A stretch of DNA of 64,000 nucleotides from Bacteroidota bacterium (lineage in GTDB: Bacteria > Bacteroidota > Bacteroidia > AKYH767-A > 2013-40CM-41-45), in assembly GCA_016721305.1 (NCBI GenBank), contig JADKIH010000007.1, positions 124,001 through 188,000 on the forward strand, read 5' to 3'. Position numbers and translations under genes: made by a program. Below are positions 55,095-64,000 of the stretch, one piece after another; the stretch's first letter is position 1; every line of letters starts with the position of its first letter. The notes beneath the pieces are model-generated. The model did no database searches, had not been told where the DNA came from, and saw only the letters and a list, made by a program, of their open reading frames with translations.

Positions 55095-58050
55095 ATGATG
55101 AGAAAACACTTCCTATTATTATGTTTAATTTTTCTAGGAATGCAAACTCGTGCTTTCAGCGCATCCAACACGACTCCAATCTGGGAATCTTATTTTCAAG
55201 GACAAGGCGATAATTCTGATCGCCTCAATAAAATAGTTCCGGATGGTTCGGGAAATTTCGTAGCCACGGGTTATACTGTTCGCTCCGGCAATTACAGAGA
55301 TGTACTTACAATAAAGTTCGATTCTAATGGTGACACATTATGGATGCGCACGAAAAACGGAAAGGCCTCCGGCGATGACGAAGGTGTTTCGGCAGTTGTG
55401 GATGCAAGCGGAAATGTATACGTAGCAGGCTTTGCCGATCAGGGGATCTCCGGAATAGATATCCTTGTCATCAAATACGATCAGGCCGGAACCAAACTGT
55501 GGGACACAACTTGGAATTCGCCTGCTTATTTCGATGATGCACCTATTGCCATTGGAGCCGACGGCAATGGAAGTATTTTTGTTGGAGGAATGCTAAACCT
55601 GATACAATTTCAGGCAGCAGCGATTATATCACTCTGAAATTCGACCCGAATGGTGCATTACTTTGGTCAAAACAATATTCAAGAAATGGTGCCGAAACGG
55701 TAAAGATGAAATCAACGGTTTACTTGTTGATCCGATCGGCGACGTCTATGTTACCGGACGTTCAAGCAATGGAAGCGACGACGACATTGTTACTTTAAAG
55801 TACAATGGTAGCACAGGAACACAACTGTGGCTTCAAATTTACAATAGTGGAAATGGCGACGACCGTGGAACTGCTATTACAAAAGACAATGCAGGCAACA
55901 TTATCGTTATCGGTCGAAATGACAATGGCAGCAATGATGATTTTCGGACTATCAAATATTCAGCAGCAGGCGTCCTGCAATGGAGTAAAGCCTATAATGC
56001 CCCTGCCAATCAGAACGACCGTGCTTTGGCTGTAACAGTGGATGCATCCGATAACGTTTACGTTACCGGTCAGACCGATGCCGATAATACGGCCACAACC
56101 AATTACGATTTTGGAACAGTGAAATACAATTCAGCAGGTGTTCAGCAATGGGCACGAATTACCGGTAGTCCTTTTAACCAGTATGATATTCCTGCAGCTA
56201 TCGTAGCCGATGCTTCAGGAAATGTGTACATCACCGGAAAAAGCGATCAGGATCTGGCTATTACAACAGATAATGATTGGATGACGGTTGCTTATAACAC
56301 CGGCGGAACTTTACAGTGGACTCTTTCTCATGCCGGAACTCGCACAGGTTACGGTGATAATCCATCGTCTATGATTTTAAGCGGATCCAACCTCTATATT
56401 GTTGGTGATGCAGATAATCTGGTGACAGAAAAAGACGCTACAATCATTAAGTACGATGTGATCGGCACTGAAATCTGGGTGAAAGATATTAATGGCGAAG
56501 GCGATTTCAATGAGAGCGCAAAAGCTGTTGTAGTTGACGCAAATGACAACTCCTATTCTTGCGGTTATACTTTCAGAGAAAGCAACAATCGTGATGCAAC
56601 AATTGTGAAGGTAAATACAGGCGGAACGCTGGATTGCTATTATACTTTCCAGGGTATCAAGGGTGATGATGATGAATTTTCTGATTTGGCATTATCAACC
56701 GATGGATACATTTATGCTGTAGGTTATACCAAAGTTAGCAATCAGAAAAGTAACGTCCTCGTCGTTAAAGTTGACCCGGCTACGTGTACGGAAGTCTGGA
56801 ATTATACGTACGACTTCATCGGACAAAGTGATAAAGGAGAATCCATCGCACTCGATGCAACAGGTAATATTTATGTAGTAGCGCGTTCAGATCAAAACAT
56901 AGCTGACTCCAGCGACAACAATGACATTGTAACAATCAAACTCGATGCAAGCGGTAATCAAATTTGGTTACAGCGTTTTAATGGAACAGGCAACCTTCGC
57001 GATGAACCGTCAAAAATCCTTCTCGATGGTACCGGTAGCGTCCTTGTTTGCGGTCGTACTGAGAATGTACACGACGACGATTTCCTCGTAATTAAATATG
57101 ATGCATCTACAGGAAATCCGGTCTGGGCAACTCCTGCAATCTATGGTGGTCCATTTGCCAATGATGATCGCCCTCTCGACATGACAATCGACGCCTCAAA
57201 CAATATCTTCGTTTGCGGATACAGTCAAACCGCCAGCGGAAATGCAACTGAAGATCCTGTACTGGTTAAGTTTGATGCTGCAGGAAATCTTACCGGCTTT
57301 TATAGTTACAGCGGTTTGGGAGCTGATGAAGCCATTGCAATTGCACATGATGCAAATGACAATATTTACACAGCCTTCCGTATGGACGCAAACGCCGATC
57401 CTCTCCACAGTAACTACGATTATCTGACCATGAAATTTGACAACGGTTTGAATCCGCTTTGGGTCACACCACCGCAATACGACAGTCCGATTCAACAAGA
57501 TGATGTACCCGTTAAACTCTTAGTAACTAATGTTGGAGTTGTTGTAACAGGAACAACTGAAAACGATACCATTGCCGGTCGTGTAAACCAAAACTGGCTT
57601 ACTATTCTTTACGATACAAATGGGAATTTGGTATTCACCGCTAACTTCGATGGTCCAAACGGAACCGATGATGCACCTAATGGCTTAGCCGTTCATGGAT
57701 CATCACTCTGGGTTTGTGGATATGCGGAAGGTAGCTCAAGCAATCAAAAGGATAATGCCATCCTCAAATATGATTTATTGGTAGGAGTGAAGGAGGTAAG
57801 TCAGCAAATCGGATCCACTATTTACCCGAATCCTTTCCACTCAACATCTAAGATTGTTTTACAGAATACAGGAGCTAATTCAAATCACATACTTCGAATT
57901 ACGGACTTAACAGGTGCCGTAGTAAAGGAATTCAACTTCACAGGTAATTCATTCGATTTAAATGCCGGTGAAATGGCTGCCGGTTTGTACCAATATCAAA
58001 TCATTAATTCAGGTTCAGTTATTTCACGCGGTAAATTTGTTATTAACTAA
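55095..58050 (+). CDS. Giant SBBP/delta-60 beta-propeller protein with T9SS sorting domain, two frameshifts
   Basis: This secreted protein has about 985 residues and a signal peptide ending RAFSAS. It has well over a dozen blades with the core D-x-x-GN-(V/I)-YV-x-G and D-x-x-(T/V)-x-K(Y/F)-x-x-x-G-x-x-x-W, spaced 50-60 residues. A C-terminal sorting domain (IYPNPFHSTSKI, RITDLTGAVVKEF, AAGLYQYQI, GKFVIN) marks it for T9SS export. The frame changes near 55593 (VGGNAKPDTISGSSDYITLKF) and near 55700 (KDEINGLLVDPIGDVYV). It starts a two-gene unit with 58055, 4 bases apart. It is similar in repeat type to the protein at 1-306. Confidence 0.87.
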
Positions 58051-58054
58051 TATC

Positions 58055-59632
58055 ATGAAAAGATTAACACACATACTTTCATTCGTACTCCTCACCGTTT
58101 TATGGGCAAGCGCACAATCACCCAAAAATCTGAGTATGCTGAGCTCAATGACATTCACCGGTCAAACTTTAGCCGGATGTTGGCACTATAACAGTACTTC
58201 GGGTAACGAATATGCAATTGTTGGTGCATCGAACGGATTGGTTATTGTCGATATCACCAATCCAGCCTCTCCAAATCTGGTACTACAGACACCAGGACCA
58301 AATTCTTTGTGGCACGAAGTAAAAGTTCTCGGCGATTATGCATATGGTGTAAGTGAAGGTGTTGATCCAAACAACATTTTAAATGGCTTGCAGATCATAG
58401 ACCTCCGATATTTACCGGATAGTGCTCCAACTAAGTTTTACCAGGGCGATGGAGCAATCCTTAATCAACTTACTTCGGCACACACAGTAACAGCTGATGG
58501 ACATTACGTCTATGTAAACGGTCATAACATTAATATTCTGGGATCCGGAATTTTAATTCTCGATGTTACCGACCCTTGGAATCCGGTTTATACAGGTGCA
58601 ATCACGAGCAATTACTGTCATGACAGCTACGTAAGAGGAGATACACTTTATTCCAGTGAAATTTATGCGGGCCAGTTCTCCATCTTTGATATTTCCGACA
58701 GATCAACACCGGTTTTGATTACTTCTCAATCTACACCGTCACTGTTTAACCATAACGCATGGCTCAGTGATAACAGTCAGTATCTTTTTGTTACTGATGA
58801 AAAGCCAAATGCACCAATGACGAGCTATGACGTTGCCGATTTTTCCAACATCACTCAATTGGATACGTTTTACAACGGGCTCTTTACATCAAGTGAAGTA
58901 CACAACGTGAGAGTACTAAACGACTTCGTTTTGTGTCCTTCATATGGCAGTCAGCTTACACTCGTTGATGCTGCCCATCCGCACAATCTGATTGAAGTAG
59001 GCAATTTCACTACCGGCACTTCACTTTGTTGGGATGCTGATCCATACACAAATTCAGGAAATATTATAGCGACAGACATGAATTCAGGCGTGCTGTACAT
59101 TCTAGCTCCTACGTATACCCGCGCTTGTTATTTGGAAGGAAATGTGACCGATAGCTTAACCGGAATTTCATTGAATAATGTGGCAGTAACACTTTCCTCT
59201 CTTTCAATCGTTGCAAACACAGCACCATCGGGTGACTATGCCACCGGCTGTGCAGATTCAGGTACTTATGTAGTTAGTTTTTCCAGAACAGGATATGTCA
59301 CAAAAACGTTCAGTGTCAATTTGCAAAATGGACAGCAAGTGACACTTGATGTACAATTATTGCCAATAGGAGCTTCTGTTGCAAATATCTCTTCTCTTGA
59401 AAACGTTGTCTATCCTAATCCTGCAAACGGTGTGTTGAATATTACCGACAATGGATCGAAATGGAAAAAGTTCTCCATTTCAAATGCAATCGGTCAAATT
59501 ATTTTTGAAGGCGACTTAATTCTAGTTGGTCACTCCGGAACGATTGATATTTCTAAATTACCGCAAGGCACGTATAATCTGAAGTTACAAAACGAGAATG
59601 GGGAGCAGCAGACTCAATTCATAAAATTATAA
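58055..59632 (+). CDS. Choice-of-anchor B family protein with T9SS type A sorting domain
   Basis: This 525-residue secreted protein starts at the ATG at 58055; the open frame extends 31 codons upstream into the previous gene without a signal peptide. A signal peptide ends WASAQ. LVIVD propeller repeats (LVIVDITNPASPN, LQIIDLRYLP, ILILDVTDPWNPV, FSIFDISDRSTPV) fill residues 40-360. One carboxypeptidase-regulatory-like fold (CYLEGNVTDSLTG, about 365-445) and a T9SS type A domain (VYPNPANGVLNI, ISNAIGQIIF, PQGTYNLKLQN, FIKL) follow. It is a shorter paralogue of 19612-21996, which has one more regulatory fold and a jellyroll domain. Confidence 0.9.
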   Translation: MKRLTHILSFVLLTVLWASAQSPKNLSMLSSMTFTGQTLAGCWHYNSTSGNEYAIVGASNGLVIVDITNPASPNLVLQTPGPNSLWHEVKVLGDYAYGVSEGVDPNNILNGLQIIDLRYLPDSAPTKFYQGDGAILNQLTSAHTVTADGHYVYVNGHNINILGSGILILDVTDPWNPVYTGAITSNYCHDSYVRGDTLYSSEIYAGQFSIFDISDRSTPVLITSQSTPSLFNHNAWLSDNSQYLFVTDEKPNAPMTSYDVADFSNITQLDTFYNGLFTSSEVHNVRVLNDFVLCPSYGSQLTLVDAAHPHNLIEVGNFTTGTSLCWDADPYTNSGNIIATDMNSGVLYILAPTYTRACYLEGNVTDSLTGISLNNVAVTLSSLSIVANTAPSGDYATGCADSGTYVVSFSRTGYVTKTFSVNLQNGQQVTLDVQLLPIGASVANISSLENVVYPNPANGVLNITDNGSKWKKFSISNAIGQIIFEGDLILVGHSGTIDISKLPQGTYNLKLQNENGEQQTQFIKL

Positions 59633-59635
59633 AAA

Positions 59636-59699
59636 TGGTTTTTAGGGCAGATAAAAATGGGAATCTGTTCAGGGAAAATTGAATCTGCCCTAAAAACCA
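59636..59699 (+). repeat. 17-bp inverted repeat with 30-base loop
   Basis: TGGTTTTTAGGGCAGAT (59636-59652) is perfectly complementary to ATCTGCCCTAAAAACCA (59683-59699). It begins 3 bases after the previous stop. There is no T tract after the second arm, so it may end transcription with difficulty, protect the 3' end, or be a mobile palindrome relic. Confidence 0.7.
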
Positions 59700-59733
59700 C
59701 TAATCTTATTTCTAATTTATCATCCTTTTTTAA

Positions 59734-60291
59734 ATGACAGGAAAATTCAACCTTAGAAGGAAACTCAAATTTTCAGTTTGGTTTTTGATTTCTGTAATTT
59801 TCGTAATGCCAAATGTTGGCTGCGAATTTAACTCCGGACGAAATATTGATATTGTTGAACAAAACTTTGACGACTTATATTATTGGGCTCGTGATCCCAA
59901 ATTATCGGTAGAGATAGCTCATTCCGGACGCTTCTGTACCTATTCGGATTTGAACCACCCGATAAGTCAGGTATTTGAGATCGGACTCGATCTTGCTTAT
60001 TACAGGAAATATGAAAGAGTAGAAATTTCCGGCTGGGTATTTAGGCCTAATGATAACACTTACTCATTTTTGACTGCGGAGATTATGAGCCCTGACTCAC
60101 AAATTGTCAAAACGAAAAGAAAAGAAGTCCGTTTAGCGGCACCGGTTACTAACTTGTGGACTAAGGTAGATATGACATTTGATATTCCTAAACATCTCCC
60201 TTTAAACAATAAACTGCATGTTTATCTTTTTGCTCCGGAGGATGGAGAAAAAACTTTTATGGATGATATGGAAATTAAATTTATCAGATAA
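59734..60291 (+). CDS. Exported protein of unknown function
   Basis: This 185-residue protein has a basic N-terminus and hydrophobic segment (FSVWFLISVIFVMPNVGC). The Cys after NVG may be a lipobox (non-ideal) or just the end of a signal anchor. The mature part is beta-rich (VEIAHSGRFCTYSD, RVEISGWVFRPND, WTKVDMTFDIP, LHVYLFAPEDGEKTFMDDMEI) and looks like a carbohydrate-binding-module-type jellyroll, ending in DDMEIKFI as such domains do. The last point is an inference from the strand pattern. Confidence 0.65.
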   Translation: MTGKFNLRRKLKFSVWFLISVIFVMPNVGCEFNSGRNIDIVEQNFDDLYYWARDPKLSVEIAHSGRFCTYSDLNHPISQVFEIGLDLAYYRKYERVEISGWVFRPNDNTYSFLTAEIMSPDSQIVKTKRKEVRLAAPVTNLWTKVDMTFDIPKHLPLNNKLHVYLFAPEDGEKTFMDDMEIKFIR

Positions 60292-60385
60292 TATTTTTTG
60301 AAATGAACTAAGCATCTTAATTGATACCACTTGGATGCTTTGAAAACTTTTTCATTTAGAATAATAAACTAATTGAATTTTCACA

Positions 60386-61624
60386 TCAATTTGATTCAAC
60401 GATTGATCTTTGATTCTTTTTTGTTTTAATAACTTTCCAATACATAGCAATCAAAAGATTTAATATCACAAAGAGATAGAGTTTAGATACCTGCTGAAAA
60501 TTAAAATCAGCCATCATTCCTTTTAAATGAAAGAATCCAAGAGAGAATTCATTGTTCAGGAAGTAAGCTATTGAAAACACAATGTATATCCACCATTGTG
60601 ACGATCGATAACAATATGCAGCCAGAAACAGAAAGGCAGGATAAGTATACCTCTCATGCATTTGTGTATTGAAAAAGAAAAACGCCATTACTGATAGAGC
60701 ACCAATAGCAAAAATTATTTCTTGATCTAATATGCGCTTCTTGCTCTTCAGATAGGTAAAAATAGCCAGCATACTCGGGAACAAGGATAAAATCAGAAAC
60801 GAAAGAGACATAATTTGACCCCAACTTTTCAGAGTGAGTCCCATCCATATAATTGAGTCGCCCGTCCATCTCAAGTCCCCCGGCACCATAAGATACCATA
60901 GATTTCCTGCATAAACAGAGATGTAATTATAACCTCCTCCAAGGGTATGAAATACATCAAGAATTTTATTTGTCGAGTGAGCAAGTATCCATGGCAGTAA
61001 AATCACCGCTTGAAAAACACATAGAATACCTACGTTGAGAAGTAGTTTTTTGGGTTTCGGGGTAAGAATAAATTGATAAACGTGCAATAAAAAGAATAGA
61101 GGGAAAAATAAAATTGCCTGAAATTTAAAGTTGAGTGCAACGATGTAGAGTAAAAATGACATCAATTGCTTTTGGCGCAAAGCCGCCAAAATAAAAGCAA
61201 AGGCAAAAAAGGTGAACACAGAATCAAATTGCCCCCACAACATTGAATTATGAAGAAAGGATATGTTCAGAACGATTGACAGAAAAAGCAATATCTGAGT
61301 TCTCGAATTTTCTGCCAAAGAAGCGATCAGTAATGCTCCGCCAAAATCAAAAAGGAGCGAAATATATTTCAGGATTATAAGGTGGTTTTGCAAATATTGC
61401 GCTGAAGGCAGAATGAGTAAAAGTAACTTAAAGATGTATAAATGCCCGGGCAGGTAGTTAATATCGCTTTCATAGCAATGGCCAAGTCCCTTTTCAGAAA
61501 TTATACCTATCCAATTCCTCCAACAAGATGCGTCATACATGTGGCTATACAATGGAGTAATCATTAGGTAGACGATGAACACCAAAAGTGCCAAAACGAT
61601 TGTAGAAATTGGGAGCCTATTCAT
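60386..61624 (-). CDS. GT-C/GT87-like polyprenol-phosphate glycosyltransferase, membrane protein
   Basis: This 412-residue protein has about ten membrane helices. The first extracytoplasmic loop has YDASCWRNWIGII and further on INYLPGHLYIFK. NSMLWGQFDSVFTFF resembles the WGQ(F/Y)D motif of DUF2029/GT87 and related GT-C mannosyltransferases, with a late MHERYTYPAFLFLAAY. GT-C enzymes transfer sugars from lipid-linked donors on the outer face of the inner membrane. No glycan cluster is adjacent, so the acceptor is unknown. Confidence 0.8.
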   Translation of the reverse strand: MNRLPISTIVLALLVFIVYLMITPLYSHMYDASCWRNWIGIISEKGLGHCYESDINYLPGHLYIFKLLLLILPSAQYLQNHLIILKYISLLFDFGGALLIASLAENSRTQILLFLSIVLNISFLHNSMLWGQFDSVFTFFAFAFILAALRQKQLMSFLLYIVALNFKFQAILFFPLFFLLHVYQFILTPKPKKLLLNVGILCVFQAVILLPWILAHSTNKILDVFHTLGGGYNYISVYAGNLWYLMVPGDLRWTGDSIIWMGLTLKSWGQIMSLSFLILSLFPSMLAIFTYLKSKKRILDQEIIFAIGALSVMAFFFFNTQMHERYTYPAFLFLAAYCYRSSQWWIYIVFSIAYFLNNEFSLGFFHLKGMMADFNFQQVSKLYLFVILNLLIAMYWKVIKTKKNQRSIVESN

Positions 61625-61693
61625 GATTTACAAAAAAGGAAAAGTTAGCATTACTAAAACCTTAATTAAAGCCCGGCGATTTGAGGTTTTACA

Positions 61694-62571
61694 TCAAAGT
61701 TCCGCGGCAATCCTGTCAAGCACGGTTTCAATCATGCGATCCATTGTTTCTTCAGCTTTATGAGTATGCTCGTTGGTGATTCGATTTGCTACAATTGCAT
61801 TGATCGAACAGCAATGATGTCCAAGTATTGTTGCCAGACCATACATCGCTCCGGTTTCCATCTCGAAATTCGTAATACGATTATCACCGGATTTAAAAGA
61901 ATGTAGTGTTTCGATAAAGTTCGGTCGAGCCAACTCATAGCGCAACACACGTCCCTGAGGCGCATAAAATCCTGAGCAACTCGCCGTGATGCCCTTGAAC
62001 ATGCCTTCACTGAGCTTGTCCTCAAGCTTCGGAGAACAACTTGACAGATAGGGCAGGGCAAGGATACCTTCGTTTGGATAGTGCTTCCTGAACGCCTCAA
62101 TAATTTCCTTTTCCACCTCAGTATTAGGAAGACGATAAAAGTTAAGCAAACCGTCCAAACCGAGACCGAATTTTGAGAAAACAAAAGAATCCACCGGAAT
62201 CTCACGCTGCAAAGAACCGGATGTGCCGATTCGAATCAGATTCAGCGAACTGAGCTTTTCCTTGATCTCCCTTTTTTGCAAATCGATGTTAACAAGTGCA
62301 TCAAGCTCATTATAAACGATATCGATGTTATCTGTCCCGATTCCGGTCGATAAAACAGTGATTCGCTTACCTTTATAAAGGCCGGTATGAGTTACAAATC
62401 TCTTTTTTGCTTTTTAACCTCAATTCTCTCGAAGAACTTCGAAACGAGGGCAACGCGGTCAGGATCACCTACATTGATCACCGTTTCAGCAATTTCATGC
62501 GGGTGAAGATTCAAGTGGTAAACACTATGATCTGAATTGAGGATAAGTTCTGACTCAGGTATTTTGCTCAT
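61694..62571 (-). CDS. Nucleoside (uridine-type) phosphorylase, one frameshift
   Basis: This 292-residue PNP/UDP family enzyme carries out phosphorolysis of nucleosides in salvage. The ATG at 62571 gives MSKIPESELIL, with VINVGDPDRVALVSKFF (phosphate-binding loop), IRIGTSGSLQ, TASCSGFYAPQGRV and the ribose-binding NFEMETGAMYGLA. It is split where a run near 62397-62402 lacks one base. Repair gives KREFVTHTGLYKG and STGIGTDNIDIVYNEL. Uridine phosphorylase is more likely than purine phosphorylase because of the GDPDR and EMETGA forms. It is divergent from the stress protein gene 62624. Confidence 0.88.
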
Positions 62572-62593
62572 GTGAATGATTCCTTTAAATTTG
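62563..62593 (+). promoter_or_regulatory. Predicted promoter of the first universal stress protein gene
   Basis: TTTG (62563-62566), a 19-base spacer and TAAATTTG (62586-62593) fit the Bacteroidota -33/-7 consensus. The -33 element lies across the start codon of the divergent phosphorylase gene, so the two transcription units may interfere. Confidence 0.6.
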
Positions 62594-62623
62594 CTCACAA
62601 TAATAAAACTTATTTCGTTGCTT

Positions 62624-63493
62624 ATGGCGTCTTTAAAAAACCACATCCTAGTTCCTGTGGATTTTTCAGAACAATCTCAAATTGCATTACGACAGTCCTA
62701 CAACCTTGCCCGCCTCACACGGGCCGAGTTGACCCTGATAAATGTTATTGATGAGTCTTTTCACCTTCCATTTTTTACTCCCAAAGAGGATAAAACCATG
62801 GAAAAGAAGATTCAAAAAGCCCTGGAAAAACTGGCACAAGAAACTACGGCTGAATCCGGAATTTTAGTCCACACCCTGGTTACCCGTGGAAAAGTGTACG
62901 AAGAAGTACAAAAGGCTTCCAAAAAGCTCAAGTGCTCCTTTATCGTGATGGGAACAAATGGCAGTACGGGGCTCAAGAAGTTCATCGGTTCCAATGCTTT
63001 ACGCATTATCCGTGAAGCGACATGTCCGGTCATTACCATCAAAGGCAAAAAACACCGTACCGGCTGTAAACACATTGTTCTTCCGTTAGATATGACGAAA
63101 GAAACCAAGGAAAAAGTGAGCAAAGCGATCGAATTTGCGGGTTTATTTGGCTCTACGATCAATTTAGTATCGGTTTTGACTACCGACGATGAATTCATCG
63201 TAAACAAACTAAAACGCCAAATGCATCAAGTAAATGACTTTGTAAGAGAACATAATGTTCCTTGTAGCGTAGAATTTGTTCACGGCAGCGACGTTGGAGA
63301 TGAAATTGTTAATTACTCAAAGAAAATAAAAGCCGACCTCATCATGATTATGACGCAAGAGGAGTTAACTTGGACCGATAGTTTGTTCATCAGTTCTTCT
63401 GCTCAGCAAATTATCAATGAGTCTGATATTCCGGTATTATCAATTCGACCAAAAGAAAAAAAATCAACCACGTTATCTGTATTTGAATATTAA
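62624..63493 (+). CDS. Universal stress protein, tandem UspA domains
   Basis: This 289-residue cytoplasmic protein has two UspA folds (about 1-145 and 146-289). The ATG at 62624 gives MASLKNHILVPVDFSEQS, the canonical first strand. The first domain has the ATP-binding GTNGSTGLKKFIGSNALRI (G-2x-G-9x-G-S/T form). The second has LIMIMTQEE in the corresponding place and lacks the glycine loop, so only the first domain is likely to bind nucleotide. It is followed after 10 bases by a second family member. Confidence 0.88.
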   Translation: MASLKNHILVPVDFSEQSQIALRQSYNLARLTRAELTLINVIDESFHLPFFTPKEDKTMEKKIQKALEKLAQETTAESGILVHTLVTRGKVYEEVQKASKKLKCSFIVMGTNGSTGLKKFIGSNALRIIREATCPVITIKGKKHRTGCKHIVLPLDMTKETKEKVSKAIEFAGLFGSTINLVSVLTTDDEFIVNKLKRQMHQVNDFVREHNVPCSVEFVHGSDVGDEIVNYSKKIKADLIMIMTQEELTWTDSLFISSSAQQIINESDIPVLSIRPKEKKSTTLSVFEY

Positions 63494-63503
63494 ATTCAAA
63501 ACA

Positions 63504-64000
63504 ATGAACAAAAAATTCCAAATCAAACGGATTCTTATCCCATTCGATTTCTCTGAAACTGCAGAGCTTGCTCTTGAACACGCAGTTTTTATGGCTAAAC
63601 TTCATAAAGCAGATATTCTCCTGCTTCACGTCGTTGAATCATTTTCATTTGCTTCTGCCATTAGCTCAGCTTTTGGAAAATCTCAATCGGAATTCGAATC
63701 TAAAATGGAATCTTCCGCGAAAGATCGTCTTCAGAACCTTACGGAAAAATTGCACCACGACAGTGGAATGTCTGTTTCCTTTAAAATCGATAGCGGCAAG
63801 ATCTATAAGAAGATTATGTCTGTGGCTGAAGAGGAGAAGGTAGACATTATCGTTATGGGAACGCATGGTGTAAGTGGTTTCCAGGAGTTCTTAGTCGGAT
63901 CAAATACGTACCGAGTTGTAATGTCGGCCCCTTGCCCTGTAATCTCCGTACAAACTCACGCTAAGAAAATAGGATTCAAAAATATCATCCTGCCGATCGA
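63504..64000 (+). CDS. Universal stress protein, 3' end outside the window
   Basis: It starts with ATG at 63504 and stays open to the window end (165 codons). It begins MNKKFQIKRILIPFDFSET and contains the nucleotide loop MGTHGVSGFQEFLVGSNTYRVV, then starts a second domain (FKNIILPID). The layout matches the upstream tandem-UspA gene, so this is a duplicated pair in one transcription unit. Confidence 0.85.
   Translation, partial: MNKKFQIKRILIPFDFSETAELALEHAVFMAKLHKADILLLHVVESFSFASAISSAFGKSQSEFESKMESSAKDRLQNLTEKLHHDSGMSVSFKIDSGKIYKKIMSVAEEEKVDIIVMGTHGVSGFQEFLVGSNTYRVVMSAPCPVISVQTHAKKIGFKNIILPI

Overview
The window is a chromosomal segment from a member of the Bacteroidota. The evidence is a set of Por/type IX secretion (T9SS) cargo proteins with C-terminal sorting domains, the bamD-rpoZ-coaBC-DUF4835 gene order, several perfect TAnnTTTG promoter elements just before gene starts, a START_2 protein, a Bacteroidota-type Hc1 histone-like protein, a metal-independent-type KdsA and a PgpH-type 7TM-HD protein. 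I see no prophage, insertion sequence, CRISPR array or rRNA.

Layout. 1-1.7 kb: the start of a secreted beta-propeller protein and a two-gene exosortase locus (frameshifted exosortase plus membrane partner). 2-7 kb: ffh, folD, queE and a large TPR/PD40/OmpA cell-envelope protein. 7.1-15 kb, mostly minus strand: kdsA, an outer-membrane barrel, a lipoprotein, then ribBA (plus), a glycosyltransferase and an LptF/LptG permease. 15.9-16.1 kb: three degenerate tRNA-Met(CAT)-like units. 16-19 kb: small proteins and an alpha-oxoamine synthase. 19.6-28.7 kb, plus strand: a T9SS cargo protein, then bamD, rpoZ, coaBC, DUF4835/porD, ychF, rhomboid, gmhB and a class IV aminotransferase. 28.7-44.8 kb, minus strand: lipoprotein, DUF2179, sirtuin, fmt, MATE, rlmI, mpg, recQ, a T9SS protein, clpB, a mini T9SS protein, an NlpC/P60 peptidase and a thiolase. 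45-53.9 kb, plus: pgpH, truA, ABC exporter, LolA-like protein and a BNR-repeat protein. 54-64 kb: transglutaminase-like protein, two large T9SS proteins, a GT-C membrane enzyme, a nucleoside phosphorylase and two universal stress proteins.

The genes combine housekeeping functions (protein targeting, folate, riboflavin, queuosine, KDO, CoA, initiator tRNA formylation, DNA repair) with an elaborate cell surface (LPS transport, BAM, T9SS cargo, exosortase). There is no single pathogenicity or defence island.

Three things stand out. First, more than twenty conserved genes carry single-base frameshifts, mostly in short homopolymers, with a dense cluster at 49.2-51.7 kb. This looks like residual sequencing error rather than gene decay, so I annotate each as one gene across the frameshift. 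Second, several families of short AT-rich tandem repeats sit exactly at gene 3' ends. The palindromic AGCTAAT family supplies the stop codon of at least four genes, including both members of a convergent pair. Third, a canonical 74-nt tRNA-Met can be rebuilt only by joining two units of the tRNA array across a 10-bp direct repeat.
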